The position numbers were made by a program, and so were the translations under genes. 64,000 nucleotides of DNA from an uncultured Hungatella sp. (lineage in GTDB: Bacteria > Bacillota > Clostridia > Lachnospirales > Lachnospiraceae): contig CAJTUV010000001.1 of NCBI GenBank assembly GCA_910579515.1, forward strand, positions 155,544 to 219,543, read 5' to 3'. Positions 1-8,574 of this stretch are shown piece after piece. The notes below the pieces were generated by a model, which saw only the letters and a list, made by a program, of their open reading frames with translations, searched no databases and was not told the DNA's origin. Every line of letters begins with the position of its first letter. Within the stretch, counting starts at the first letter, position 1.

Positions 1-464
1 CTAATTTTGCAGATCCCCTTCAGGGAAAAGCTTTGATTAAGCAGATGATTCTGAAAAATCATGACAGCCTTCCTATGGGAGAATACGCCATTGGGACTAA
101 CACAACGGCTTATGCCATGGCTCAGAAGTTTGGGATTGTAGACCGGCTTCCGATTCTGATTGTGGAGAAAATGGGACCTCATTTTGCAGTGGGAGACACC
201 TGCTACAGCTGGTCTGAGGATTCGGCTGTGTACAATCCAGACGGCAAAGAGGTCATTGCCAGGGATAATGAAGTATCCGCTCTTCGCAAAACCGATTTAG
301 TAAAGGCATATTTCAACTGTCACACGGATATTACCATTCCTTATAGGGAGTTGTCGGAGATTTATGGTGTGACAAGGGAAGGAGAGAAGCTTCCGATTCT
401 TGCAGATGGAAGGTTTGTGGTTCAGGGCACAGAGCTTTTGAATGAAGCTTTTGAGCATATTTAG
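1..464 (+). CDS. Aminopeptidase, M29 family (3' end only)
   Basis: The reading frame is open from the first complete codon (base 3) to the TAG ending at 464, so only the C-terminal ~153 residues are present and the true start lies outside the window. The segment contains GEYAIGTNT, DRLPILIVEKMGPHFAVGD and a following DNEVSALRK stretch, which match the C-terminal part of the M29 (AmpS/AmpT, leucyl aminopeptidase) metallopeptidases that remove N-terminal residues from peptides in the cytoplasm. A gap of 43 bases separates it from the next gene. The family assignment is from recognised sequence pattern; substrate preference cannot be told from a fragment. Confidence 0.72.
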   Translation, partial: NFADPLQGKALIKQMILKNHDSLPMGEYAIGTNTTAYAMAQKFGIVDRLPILIVEKMGPHFAVGDTCYSWSEDSAVYNPDGKEVIARDNEVSALRKTDLVKAYFNCHTDITIPYRELSEIYGVTREGEKLPILADGRFVVQGTELLNEAFEHI

Positions 465-507
465 GGTTCCTTCTTTCATATACTGTAAAAAACGCCGGGT
501 ATGATTC

Positions 508-1668
508 ATGACAATTTATGTAGTGCAAGAGGGCGATACAGTAGACGAAATTGCAGCAAAAACAGGAGCGGATTTGAATACCCTTCTTGAAACAAATCAA
601 TTAGAGTATCCTTACAGGCTTGCCATCGGGCAGGCCTTGTTGCTTTTTGCCAAAGGAGAGAGGCAGATGAGAAAAGCGGTAAAAGGGCGTCCATTGGCGG
701 AAAGCAATGGGTATGCCTACCCATTTATCTCTGAATGGATTTTGGGGGAGACTTTGCCCTTTTTGTCAGAGCTTTCTGTGTTTTCCTATGGCTTTACTGC
801 TAAAGGAGAACTGCTTCCACCAACGCTGGATGATAAGTGGATGGTGGAACAGGCTATTAAGACAAAGACCAGTCCTACGCTTACTCTGACGCCTCTGGGT
901 GTGGACGGACGGTTTAACAATTCTCTGGTGAGCGCCTTGGTCAGACAGGAATCGGTGCAGATGACCCTTTTGCGCAACTTGGTAGGGGAAATGACCCAGA
1001 AAGGATATGGAGGAGTCAATATTGATTTTGAGTACGTTCTGTCTGAGGACAGGGATGCATTTACGGACTTTGTCCGAAGAGCCACAAATCTTTTAAATCC
1101 CTTTGGCTACTATGTGACAGTGGCTCTTGCGCCGAAATATTCTGACAATCAGGCAGGACTTTTGTATGAAGGAATGGACTATGGTGGGCTGGGACAGGCG
1201 GCCAACGGCGTATTTTTAATGACGTATGAATGGGGATATACGTATGGTCCGCCAATGGCGGTGGCTCCTATCAATCAGGTTCGCAGAGTGGTGGAGTATG
1301 CCCTTGGCAGAATCCCGGCAAAAAAAATAAGTCTGGGAGTTCCTAATTATGGGTATGACTGGCCCCTTCCTTACCAAAGAGGCGTCACAAAGGCTGTGAC
1401 GCTGGGGTATACAGAGGCAATTCAGAGGGCTGTTTTCTACGGTGCGCCCATCCGATTTGATGAGGAGAGTCAGTCCCCGTATTTTCGATTTTGGCAGTAT
1501 GGGGTAGAGCATGAGGTATGGTTTGAGGATGTGAGAAGCTATGAGGCCAAGTTTGATCTTGTGAAGATGTATGGACTGAAGGGAATCGGTGTGTGGCAGA
1601 TTATGCGGCTGTTTCGGGCAGGATGGGAGCTTTTGGATTATCAGTTTCAAATTGAAAAAAATGATTGA
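508..1668 (+). CDS. LysM domain - glycoside hydrolase 18 protein (SleL/YaaH-like)
   Basis: Residues ~3-46 form one LysM repeat (YVVQEGDTVDEIA ... LAIGQALLL), which binds peptidoglycan glycan chains. The rest is a GH18 barrel with the catalytic-motif region GGVNIDFEYV near residue 172, whose Glu is the expected proton donor. This architecture matches the spore cortex fragment-lytic N-acetylglucosaminidases SleL/YaaH and their relatives; those usually carry two LysM repeats, here only one is visible. No signal peptide is seen, as is usual for YaaH-type proteins. The Shine-Dalgarno before ATG 508 is weak, but the LysM repeat begins at once after it, which supports this start. A role in spore germination or wall turnover is inferred from the family. 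Confidence 0.8.
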   Translation: MTIYVVQEGDTVDEIAAKTGADLNTLLETNQLEYPYRLAIGQALLLFAKGERQMRKAVKGRPLAESNGYAYPFISEWILGETLPFLSELSVFSYGFTAKGELLPPTLDDKWMVEQAIKTKTSPTLTLTPLGVDGRFNNSLVSALVRQESVQMTLLRNLVGEMTQKGYGGVNIDFEYVLSEDRDAFTDFVRRATNLLNPFGYYVTVALAPKYSDNQAGLLYEGMDYGGLGQAANGVFLMTYEWGYTYGPPMAVAPINQVRRVVEYALGRIPAKKISLGVPNYGYDWPLPYQRGVTKAVTLGYTEAIQRAVFYGAPIRFDEESQSPYFRFWQYGVEHEVWFEDVRSYEAKFDLVKMYGLKGIGVWQIMRLFRAGWELLDYQFQIEKND

Positions 1669-1693
1669 GTTTTTTACAGGCAATGATTATAAT
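1665..1693 (+). promoter_or_regulatory. Predicted sigma-A promoter for the HD protein-lysC pair
   Basis: TTGAGT at 1665-1670 and a perfect TATAAT at 1688-1693 are separated by 17 bases. The -35 element overlaps the last codons of the preceding gene. The start codon at 1733 lies 40 bases downstream of the -10. Confidence 0.6.
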
Positions 1694-1732
1694 AGCGGAT
1701 AGTGATTGGAAAGAAACAGGAGGAGAAAAGAT

Positions 1733-2317
1733 ATGACATCTGCATTAGACAGAGAGCAGGCGCTAAAACTGCTGAAAAAGTATAATAAGGAGCCTTTTCA
1801 TCTGTTACACGGTTTGACTGTGGAAGGCGTCATGAGATGGTATGCGAAGGAATTGGGATATGAACAGGAAGAAGAGTTCTGGGGTCAAACAGGGCTTTTG
1901 CATGATATTGACTTTGAACTGTATCCAGAAGAGCACTGTAAAAAGGCTCCTGTGCTTCTTGAAGAGGCGGGGATTGGCGAGGATATGATCCACGCAATCT
2001 GCAGCCACGGTTATGGGCTGTGCAGCGATGTGGAGCCTGTTCATGAGATGGAGAAGGTACTGTTCGCAGCAGACGAATTGACAGGATTAATCGGAGCGGC
2101 GGCCAGAATGCGCCCGTCTAAAAGCGTAATGGATCTGGAGGTTTCCAGTTTAAAGAAAAAATTTAAAGATAAACGGTTTGCGGCAGGCTGTTCCAGAGAT
2201 GTGATTCTTACAGGGGCTGAGAGATTGGGATGGACTTTAGAGGAATTGATGGAGAAGACGATTCTGGCTATGAGAAGCTGCGAGACACAGATTCAAAAGG
2301 AGATGGAGTGCTTATGA
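1733..2317 (+). CDS. HD domain-containing hydrolase
   Basis: A 194-residue protein. The N-terminal half has the HD-type metal ligands in order: H near residue 18 (FHLLHG), the HD pair in LLHDIDFELYPEEH, and a later His in ICSHGYG, followed by a helix with ADELTGLI. HD proteins of this size are metal-dependent phosphohydrolases, often acting on nucleotides; the substrate is unknown here. The start is ATG 1733, nine bases after AGGAGG (1718-1723); an upstream TTG in frame has no ribosome binding site. The stop overlaps the aspartokinase start (ATGA at 2314), so the two are translationally coupled, though a functional link is not obvious. Confidence 0.78.
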   Translation: MTSALDREQALKLLKKYNKEPFHLLHGLTVEGVMRWYAKELGYEQEEEFWGQTGLLHDIDFELYPEEHCKKAPVLLEEAGIGEDMIHAICSHGYGLCSDVEPVHEMEKVLFAADELTGLIGAAARMRPSKSVMDLEVSSLKKKFKDKRFAAGCSRDVILTGAERLGWTLEELMEKTILAMRSCETQIQKEMECL

Positions 2318-3633
2318 AAAAGGTTGTGAAGTTTGGCGGAAGTTCGTTAGCCAGCGCAAAGCAGTTTAAAAAGGTGAAGGACATTATTGTAAGTGACAAA
2401 GCCAGAAGGTACGTGGTTCCCTCCGCGCCAGGCAAAAGAAACGACAAGGACGAGAAGGTGACAGACCTGCTGTATCAGTGTTATGAGGCGGCGTCTACAG
2501 GAGCCCCTTACGGAAAGATTCTGGATAAAATCAAAAACAGGTATGGAGAGATCATTGAGGGGCTGGAGCTGAATCTGAATCTGGAATTTGAGTTTGCTAA
2601 AATTGAGGAACAGTTTTTGGCAAAGGCAGGAAAGGACTATGCGGCTTCCAGAGGAGAATATCTAAACGGCCTGGTTATGGCTGAGTATCTGGGATATGAG
2701 TTTATTGATGCGGCTGAGGTGGTGTTCTTTGACGAGAACGGAGTGTTTGATGCCGAGGCTACCAATAAAGAGCTGGGAGAGCGGTTAGAACATGTGGAAA
2801 GAGCGGTGATTCCGGGTTTCTATGGATCGACTCACAGTGGAACCATTAAAACGTTTTCCAGGGGCGGTTCTGATGTGACCGGTTCTATCGTGGCGAAGGC
2901 CATTCATGCAGATATGTATGAAAACTGGACCGACGTGTCAGGTTTCCTTGTGGCGGATCCAAGAATTATTAAAGACCCAGAGGTGATTGAGACCATTACC
3001 TATCGGGAATTGAGGGAGCTGGCTTATATGGGCGCAAGCGTGCTTCACGAGGACGCTATTTTCCCAGTGCGCAAAGAGGGGATTCCCATTAATATCCGCA
3101 ACACCAACAAGCCCAAGGATAAGGGTACTTTGATTGTGGAGAGCACGTGCAGGAAGCCTAAGTTTACCATTACCGGAATTGCGGGAAAGAAGGGATTTTG
3201 CTCCATTAATGTAGAGAAAGCCATGATGAATTCTGAGGTGGGGTTTGGAAGAAAAGTGCTCCAGGTCTTTGAGGACTATGGGATTTCTTTTGAGCATATG
3301 CCTTCAGGAATTGATACTATGACGATTTTTGTTCATCAGTCTGAGTTTGAAGAATATGAACAGTCTGTGATTGCAGGGATTCACAGGGCCGTAAATCCAG
3401 ATTTTGTGGAAATGGAATCGGATTTGGCTTTAATCGCTGTAGTGGGCCGTGGTATGAGAGCCACAAGGGGAACTGCCGGAAGAATTTTTTCTGCTTTGGC
3501 CCATGCCAGGGTGAATGTGAAAATGATTGATCAGGGTTCCAGTGAACTGAATATTATTATCGGCGTGAAGAACGCAGACTTTGAAGAGGCAATCAAGGCG
3601 ATTTACGATATTTTTGTTTCTATAGAGTTATAG
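2314..3633 (+). CDS. lysC: Aspartate kinase
   Basis: 439 residues. Phosphorylates L-aspartate to 4-phospho-L-aspartate, the first step to lysine, threonine, methionine and diaminopimelate. The N-terminal amino acid kinase domain begins with VKFGGSSLA and contains FSRGGSDVTGS; two ACT domains follow from about residue 300 (ITGIAGKKGF..., LALIAVVGRGM) and are the usual site of feedback inhibition by amino acids. ATG 2314 was chosen because the kinase motif starts at residue 4 and AAGGAGA lies just upstream; it overlaps the stop of the HD gene. A longer in-frame extension upstream lies within the HD gene and has no kinase sequence. Which amino acid inhibits it cannot be judged. Confidence 0.93.
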   Translation: MKKVVKFGGSSLASAKQFKKVKDIIVSDKARRYVVPSAPGKRNDKDEKVTDLLYQCYEAASTGAPYGKILDKIKNRYGEIIEGLELNLNLEFEFAKIEEQFLAKAGKDYAASRGEYLNGLVMAEYLGYEFIDAAEVVFFDENGVFDAEATNKELGERLEHVERAVIPGFYGSTHSGTIKTFSRGGSDVTGSIVAKAIHADMYENWTDVSGFLVADPRIIKDPEVIETITYRELRELAYMGASVLHEDAIFPVRKEGIPINIRNTNKPKDKGTLIVESTCRKPKFTITGIAGKKGFCSINVEKAMMNSEVGFGRKVLQVFEDYGISFEHMPSGIDTMTIFVHQSEFEEYEQSVIAGIHRAVNPDFVEMESDLALIAVVGRGMRATRGTAGRIFSALAHARVNVKMIDQGSSELNIIIGVKNADFEEAIKAIYDIFVSIEL

Positions 3634-3698
3634 TAAAATCGAGATTTGGCGGGGTTCATCACAGTGGATGGTGGGCTCCGTTTTTTGGGATTTCTATC

Positions 3699-4991
3699 AT
3701 GGTTTATCTTGTAGACAATTTATTAAACTATTTCATATATCTTTTTATCATTCATTTTGGATTCCGGTTAAATCCAAGAAAAAACAGACTTTTTATTGGG
3801 GCGTCGGTTTTGATTATGTTGTCTGCCGGGGCTTACAACGTATATTTTGATACAAACTCTCCGATTGTCTATCTGTTATGGAGTGTGATTTCCATATGCT
3901 TATTTTTTGAAGACAGATTGTGGCATCTGCTTGTATTGAGCGCCGCTCTAATGTATTTTACGGGAATCATGGATACATTCAGCGTCATGCTGATCCAGAT
4001 TGTTTTAATAGGCAGAGGGGTTGATGGAACGGACATAACATGGTGGATGGAGCCCGCCTATCTGCTCTCATTTTTCGTATATCTTCTAGTATATTTGCGG
4101 ATCTTGAAGAAAAATGACGTTTATTTATGCGATATAAAAATTAAGTACAAGTTTGCGTTCTTAATACAGATCAGCATCTTTCAGATGTTTTATAATTTTG
4201 TTTTTTATTTCTTTCATGAAAATCACACTATGTATGGTTGGGATGCATATGCAGTATTTTTAATCAGTATCGTGGGGGCAATCTATTCTCTATTTCTTAC
4301 CCTTAGCCTTGCTGTTAAACAGATACTGTCAAACAGACAGAACAAGGAACTTCAATCTTTTCTGTATATGCAAAAGCAGCAATACGATTATCAGTTGCAG
4401 CAGTCGGCGGCGATACGACGTTTTAAACATGATTTGGTAAATCATATGGGGGTTCTTAGAGAGTTAATGAACGAGAAAAAGACAGAGGAAGCCAAGGAAT
4501 ACATTGATGTGATCTGGAATCTTCAGGATGAGTTTGATTTAAAGATTCATACAGGAGATAGTTTTCTCGATGTGATTGTTAATTACTATTTGTATTTGGC
4601 GATAAAGGAACAGGTAGAGTTTGTTGTTTTGGGGAAGTTGACGGAAAAAATACCTCTTGAACTGTTTGATATTACAACATTGATGGGAAATATCTTGCAA
4701 AATGCTGTGGAAGCGGCGGTAAAAGCAGATGTTCCCAGAATACGTGTTGAGCTTATAGAACATAAGAAGGAAATTTTCATTGTTGTCAGCAATAGTGTGG
4801 CCGAAAAAGTAACTATAGAAAAAGGCTTTTTTATGACCTCAAAAAAGGATAAGGCGAACCATGGTTTTGGTTTGAAAAATATGATCGCCACAGTTACAAA
4901 GTATCATGGCGAATATTATATGGAATCTATGGAGGAAAATGGCGAAGCGCTGTTTAAAATCAGTATTGCTATCCCAAAGGCAGGGGATTGA
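3699..4991 (+). CDS. AgrC-like sensor histidine kinase (GHKL type)
   Basis: 430 residues. Six or so hydrophobic segments fill residues 1-210, followed by a coiled linker and a dimerisation box with H244 in FKHDLVNHMG, the phosphoacceptor pattern of AgrC/ComD-type kinases. The ATPase domain shows an N-box NILQNAVEAA and a G-box GFGLKNM. It would sense an extracellular signal, commonly a peptide, and phosphorylate the LytTR regulator that follows 36 bases downstream. There is no agrB or agrD gene beside it, so the signal is made elsewhere or is of another kind. The Shine-Dalgarno before ATG 3699 is poor, but the first membrane helix starts immediately after it. Confidence 0.85.
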   Translation: MVYLVDNLLNYFIYLFIIHFGFRLNPRKNRLFIGASVLIMLSAGAYNVYFDTNSPIVYLLWSVISICLFFEDRLWHLLVLSAALMYFTGIMDTFSVMLIQIVLIGRGVDGTDITWWMEPAYLLSFFVYLLVYLRILKKNDVYLCDIKIKYKFAFLIQISIFQMFYNFVFYFFHENHTMYGWDAYAVFLISIVGAIYSLFLTLSLAVKQILSNRQNKELQSFLYMQKQQYDYQLQQSAAIRRFKHDLVNHMGVLRELMNEKKTEEAKEYIDVIWNLQDEFDLKIHTGDSFLDVIVNYYLYLAIKEQVEFVVLGKLTEKIPLELFDITTLMGNILQNAVEAAVKADVPRIRVELIEHKKEIFIVVSNSVAEKVTIEKGFFMTSKKDKANHGFGLKNMIATVTKYHGEYYMESMEENGEALFKISIAIPKAGD

Positions 4992-5027
4992 AAGGATATG
5001 CGCTAAAGCGTACAAAGGGGTGCAGGC

Positions 5028-5729
5028 ATGAAAATAGGCGTTGTAGAAGATGAGGCAGTATGGAGAAATAAGATACAGGCTGTTATCGAAAAATATTGCA
5101 AGGATAAAAATATATCCTCTCAAATCAATTCCTACGGCAGTGGTAAGGATTTTATGAAAAATCCAGATGCAGACTTGCTGTTTCTGGATATTGAACTTGC
5201 AGAAGGGGAAGATGGTTTTGGGATTGCGGAACAATTAATGCACTTTGGAAGCAAATGCAAAGTATGTTTTCTGACTTCCCATACAGAAATGGCAAGGCTC
5301 GGCTATCGGGTCAATGCGTTCAGATACCTAGACAAAAGGCATTTGGAGGAAATCAAGGAAGCCCTTGATTTTTTCCTTGAAACCAGGATTCAGGATCGGA
5401 TGATTGATTGTAAGGAAACGAATGGGATTTGTACAAAAATAAACTTGAACGAACTTCTGCTTGTTGAAACATATGGAAGAAAATTAAGATATCTCATGTT
5501 GGATGGAAGCGAGCATTTTTGTGAGGGCAGGATATCGGAAACGGCACAGAGTCTGTCTCAATTTGGCTTTTTTCAGATACAGCGGTCTTATATTGTCAAT
5601 TTGAAATACATCGAAAGAGTGAACAGCCGTGAGATTACACTTTGTAACGGATTAAAGGTGGTGATTGGAAGGACTCATAGTAAGGAATTTAAAAAGGAGT
5701 TCTTTCAATGGAGAATGCGGTTTGACTGA
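5028..5729 (+). CDS. LytTR-family response regulator
   Basis: 233 residues. The receiver domain has the acidic pair E7-D8, the phosphoacceptor D54 in FLDIEL and the conserved Lys at about 104 (YLDKRH). The LytTR DNA-binding domain occupies about residues 135-230 (LLVETYGRKLRYL..., GFFQIQRSYIVNLKYIERV...). This is the AgrA/ComE/LytR architecture and it pairs with the preceding AgrC-like kinase. GGGGTG precedes ATG 5028. Its likely target is the promoter directly downstream, which carries tandem repeats of the LytTR kind (5747-5779). Confidence 0.9.
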   Translation: MKIGVVEDEAVWRNKIQAVIEKYCKDKNISSQINSYGSGKDFMKNPDADLLFLDIELAEGEDGFGIAEQLMHFGSKCKVCFLTSHTEMARLGYRVNAFRYLDKRHLEEIKEALDFFLETRIQDRMIDCKETNGICTKINLNELLLVETYGRKLRYLMLDGSEHFCEGRISETAQSLSQFGFFQIQRSYIVNLKYIERVNSREITLCNGLKVVIGRTHSKEFKKEFFQWRMRFD

Positions 5730-5746
5730 ATAGAATGAGGTCCAGT

Positions 5747-5779
5747 GTCGTTTGTGCAAAATCTATGTCGTTTATGCAG
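5747..5779 (+). promoter_or_regulatory. Tandem direct repeat, candidate LytTR regulator binding site
   Basis: TGTCGTTTGTGCA (5747-5759) and TGTCGTTTATGCA (5767-5779) are direct repeats matching at 12 of 13 positions, spaced 20 bases start to start, about two helical turns. LytTR regulators typically bind two direct repeats of ~9 bases on one face of the helix, with a GTT core as here. The pair sits just upstream of the expected -35 region of the lipoprotein gene. Binding is inference. Confidence 0.5.
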
Positions 5780-5780
5780 A

Positions 5781-5825
5781 TAACATGCCATTTTTTCCCC
5801 TGTGTGGTATAAATAACATGTCATG
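5781..5825 (+). promoter_or_regulatory. Promoter region with second repeat pair before lipoprotein gene
   Basis: TATAAA at 5810-5815 can serve as a -10, with no good -35 seventeen bases upstream, as expected for an activator-dependent promoter. ATAACATGCCAT (5781-5792) recurs as ATAACATGTCAT (5814-5825), 33 bases apart, matching at 11 of 12 positions and bracketing the -10. Confidence 0.4.
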
Positions 5826-5902
5826 ATCGAAAAACAGGTATCATGTAAGAACAGCGCAGGAAAAAGTGAAGTGATATCGCGCAGAAATGAGGAAAATGAT
5901 TT

Positions 5903-7285
5903 ATGAAAAGAATGAAAATGGCAATGGCGATGATCGTGTTTGCATGTATACTTTCATCATGCAGCCAGACAAAGGATTTGGGAAATGCCCAGATGGAGGC
6001 AAAGGGCAGTACTACCGAAACTTCTGAAGGAAAGATACAAGCAGTATTCGATGAAGCCGAAACGGAATCCTATGATTACGATGCAGATGCCGAACTGGAA
6101 CATTTGACAGGAGAATATGATTATTTATCGGATTATGGAACCGGTAAATTAACGGTTGAAAAAACATCTTATGGCTATGACATTTTTGATTATGAATCAG
6201 AATCTTCCTATCGTTTTTTAGCTAATTTATCCAATATAGAAACCATAAAAGATAACAAAATCTACATAAAGTATCCAGAACAGGCATTTTCTGATGGAGA
6301 GACGGTTTTTGGTTATTATATTTTAGAATATGGTACAGATGGGATAGATGTATATTATGGGGAATTTTCATTTGAAGAGGCTGAGTTTCTATATCATGCC
6401 ACAAAGAGAATGGAAACGGGGACAGCCAGATATGAGTATGAGGGCGAATATAATAGTTATGATATAAACGAGCCGGCGCTGGAAATAAAGAAAAACGATG
6501 ATGGAACTTATCAGATTCAGATCGATTTATTCAGGCTGTATTTGTTACGTGATGGTATCGGAAAGGAAACAGAAGATAGATTAGAGTTTGCAGCAACAGG
6601 GCCTGGTGGGAATGAGGTGAATGGAGTAATAAGACTGGAAGAAGATATCGCAGTCGTAACCATCTATGGTCAGGAATGGCTTGATTTTGCAGGATTAAGT
6701 GAATACAGATTTTATAAAACGTCAGATGTTCCCCAAATGCAGAGCGTTACAGAGATAGATTTGGAAGCAATAGCAGATAGTCTATTAGATTCCTTTATCA
6801 ATGGCAAGGTTAACGCCTCCAGTTCCACGGATTTGACATCGGCATTTTATATTACCGATCTGAATATGGATCCTGGAGAATGGGATTCCTATTCTGTTGG
6901 AGAGAAGATTGATCTGGACAATGACGGAGAAAACGAACTGATAATCAGCGGTCCTTATGGCGGAATCTACCTTGATGCGCGTGAAGGCAGGGTATATGAA
7001 TTTGCGAAAGGAGAGGGTACTGCGCTCACGCTTTCTTATACCTATTATAACGGCGCTATATGGATTATGTATAGCAACAGGTCGAGCGCAGGATTTGAAT
7101 TTTACCATATGGAAAAATTTGAAGGTGCTGATAACTTAGCTGCAGAAATGAATTTTGGTGAAGAATTTGACAGTAATAACGCAGAGGCTGGAGTGAAATA
7201 TACATTAAATGGAGCTGAAATTTCTTATGATGAATATACAGAATTGTGCAGCAAGATTTTCGCTGCTGAAGTAAATACAAACTGA
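5903..7285 (+). CDS. Secreted lipoprotein of unknown function
   Basis: 460 residues with a lipoprotein signal peptide ending in the lipobox ILSSC (Cys near residue 20), so it should be anchored to the outer face of the membrane. The mature part is acidic and rich in Tyr, Glu and Asp. Residues ~30-275 look like a beta-rich domain; near residue 340 there is DLDNDGENELIISG, a DxDxDG-type calcium-binding loop like those in FG-GAP or dockerin-like repeats. I do not recognise the overall family. The gene follows the AgrC/LytTR-type pair and its upstream region carries LytTR-like direct repeats, suggesting that it is the target of that system. Confidence 0.7.
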   Translation: MKRMKMAMAMIVFACILSSCSQTKDLGNAQMEAKGSTTETSEGKIQAVFDEAETESYDYDADAELEHLTGEYDYLSDYGTGKLTVEKTSYGYDIFDYESESSYRFLANLSNIETIKDNKIYIKYPEQAFSDGETVFGYYILEYGTDGIDVYYGEFSFEEAEFLYHATKRMETGTARYEYEGEYNSYDINEPALEIKKNDDGTYQIQIDLFRLYLLRDGIGKETEDRLEFAATGPGGNEVNGVIRLEEDIAVVTIYGQEWLDFAGLSEYRFYKTSDVPQMQSVTEIDLEAIADSLLDSFINGKVNASSSTDLTSAFYITDLNMDPGEWDSYSVGEKIDLDNDGENELIISGPYGGIYLDAREGRVYEFAKGEGTALTLSYTYYNGAIWIMYSNRSSAGFEFYHMEKFEGADNLAAEMNFGEEFDSNNAEAGVKYTLNGAEISYDEYTELCSKIFAAEVNTN

Positions 7286-7361
7286 ATGGTAATAATGCTG
7301 CGACGGCAGAGCGGGGGTCACCTTTTGCAGCGGGGCAGAAGGTGGAATGGAGAGAACGGCG

Positions 7362-7410
7362 GCGGGCAGATTCTGGGGAAATCCGGATACTCTGCCCGCT
7401 GTTTATTTAT
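7362..7410 (+). terminator. Predicted rho-independent terminator
   Basis: GCGGGCAGA (7362-7370) pairs perfectly with TCTGCCCGC (7391-7399), with a 20-base loop, followed by the T-rich TGTTTATTTAT. It lies downstream of the lipoprotein gene. Confidence 0.6.
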
Positions 7411-7513
7411 AGTGAAATTCGCCGCTTATTCTGGCAAAATATAAACCATGAGTGCCCATTGAAAAATTGTATTAATTTGGACACGCAATATTGATGAAAA
7501 ACAGGAGGCATGT

Positions 7514-8416
7514 ATGATTTTTACAGTGACATTAAATCCAGCTTTGGACTATGTGATAAAGGTAGAGGAGTTTGTTTCTGGAAAAGTGAACAGGGCAGCA
7601 GAAGAACACATTTTTTATGGGGGAAAGGGACTGAATGTGTCTCGGGTTTTAAAGACGCTGGGGCATGAGAGTGTGGCGCTGGGATTTGTGGCAGGGTTTA
7701 CAGGGAAGGAGATTGAGCGAGGAATGAAGTCATTTGGAGTGATGACGGATTTTGTCTCTGTGAAAAGCGGGATGTCCAGGATCAACGTGAAGCTGAAGTC
7801 TGGAGAGGAAAGTGAGATTAACGGTGTTGGGCCGACAATAGGAGAGGAAGACGAAACGGCATTCTTTAAAAAGTTGGAGGGGCTGAAGGAAGGGGATGTT
7901 CTGGTTCTGTCAGGAAGTATTCCAAAGAGTATGGAAAAGGACACGTATGAGCGGATTTTGAGGCAGGTAGAGGAGAGGAAGGTTTTGACTGTGGTGGATG
8001 GGGAAAAGGGATTACTGATTTCTGTGCTGAAATATCATCCGTTTTTGATAAAGCCTAATCAGTATGAGCTGGGCGAGCTGTTTGATACAACAGTTGCAGA
8101 GGAAAAAGAAGTACTCCACTATGCAGCCAAGCTTCAGGACATGGGAGCCAGAAATGTGCTGATTTCCATGGGAGAGAAGGGGAGCATTCTTTTGGGAGAG
8201 ACAAAAGAGGTGTATAAAAGGGACGCAGCAAAGGGAATTGTGAAAAATTCAGTGGGGGCAGGAGATTCTATGGTGGCAGGCTTTTTAGCTGGATATCTGG
8301 AGCGGGGAGACTTCGGCTATGGGTTGAAGCTGGGAACCGCAGCAGGAGGAGCGACCGCGTTTTCGGATGATTTGGGGGATGGGGAACTGATAAAGGCTGT
8401 ATTTCAGAGCCTGTAA
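7514..8416 (+). CDS. 1-phosphofructokinase-type PfkB sugar kinase
   Basis: 300 residues, PfkB/ribokinase fold. Motifs: TLNPALDYV at the N-terminus, GGKGLNVSRVL near residue 37 (first PfkB signature), and NSVGAGDSMVAGF near residue 247 (second signature with the catalytic Asp). The TLNPALD start and length fit the FruK/LacC branch that phosphorylates fructose 1-phosphate or tagatose 6-phosphate to the bisphosphate. No fru or lac PTS gene is nearby, so the exact sugar is not fixed. AGGAGG (7503-7508) is five bases before ATG 7514. It appears to be transcribed alone. A perfect 9-base inverted repeat follows the stop (8415-8437), but without a T tract. Confidence 0.87.
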   Translation: MIFTVTLNPALDYVIKVEEFVSGKVNRAAEEHIFYGGKGLNVSRVLKTLGHESVALGFVAGFTGKEIERGMKSFGVMTDFVSVKSGMSRINVKLKSGEESEINGVGPTIGEEDETAFFKKLEGLKEGDVLVLSGSIPKSMEKDTYERILRQVEERKVLTVVDGEKGLLISVLKYHPFLIKPNQYELGELFDTTVAEEKEVLHYAAKLQDMGARNVLISMGEKGSILLGETKEVYKRDAAKGIVKNSVGAGDSMVAGFLAGYLERGDFGYGLKLGTAAGGATAFSDDLGDGELIKAVFQSL

Positions 8417-8574
8417 CCGTTCACGTGATGAACGGTTCTAAGAGCTCGCAGTTTTGAAAATTTTTCCAAAACCCCATGTTTTATTTTTCTCTCTTCTATG
8501 GTATACTGTATCTAAAGGCAAAATCCGGTTTTTGCCATAAGTGCGGAATGCAGATTTAAAGGAGGAGAAGGTCC

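Noticed and set aside
8415..8437. Perfect 9-base inverted repeat after the PfkB gene, as a terminator
   Set aside because: No T tract follows; the next bases are CTAAGAGCTCGC. It may be a weak or processing hairpin, so it was not listed as a terminator.
8479..8507. Promoter for the polyphosphate phosphotransferase with TATACT at 8502
   Set aside because: The -10 is good but the -35 at the right distance (TTTTAT) is too poor to call with confidence.
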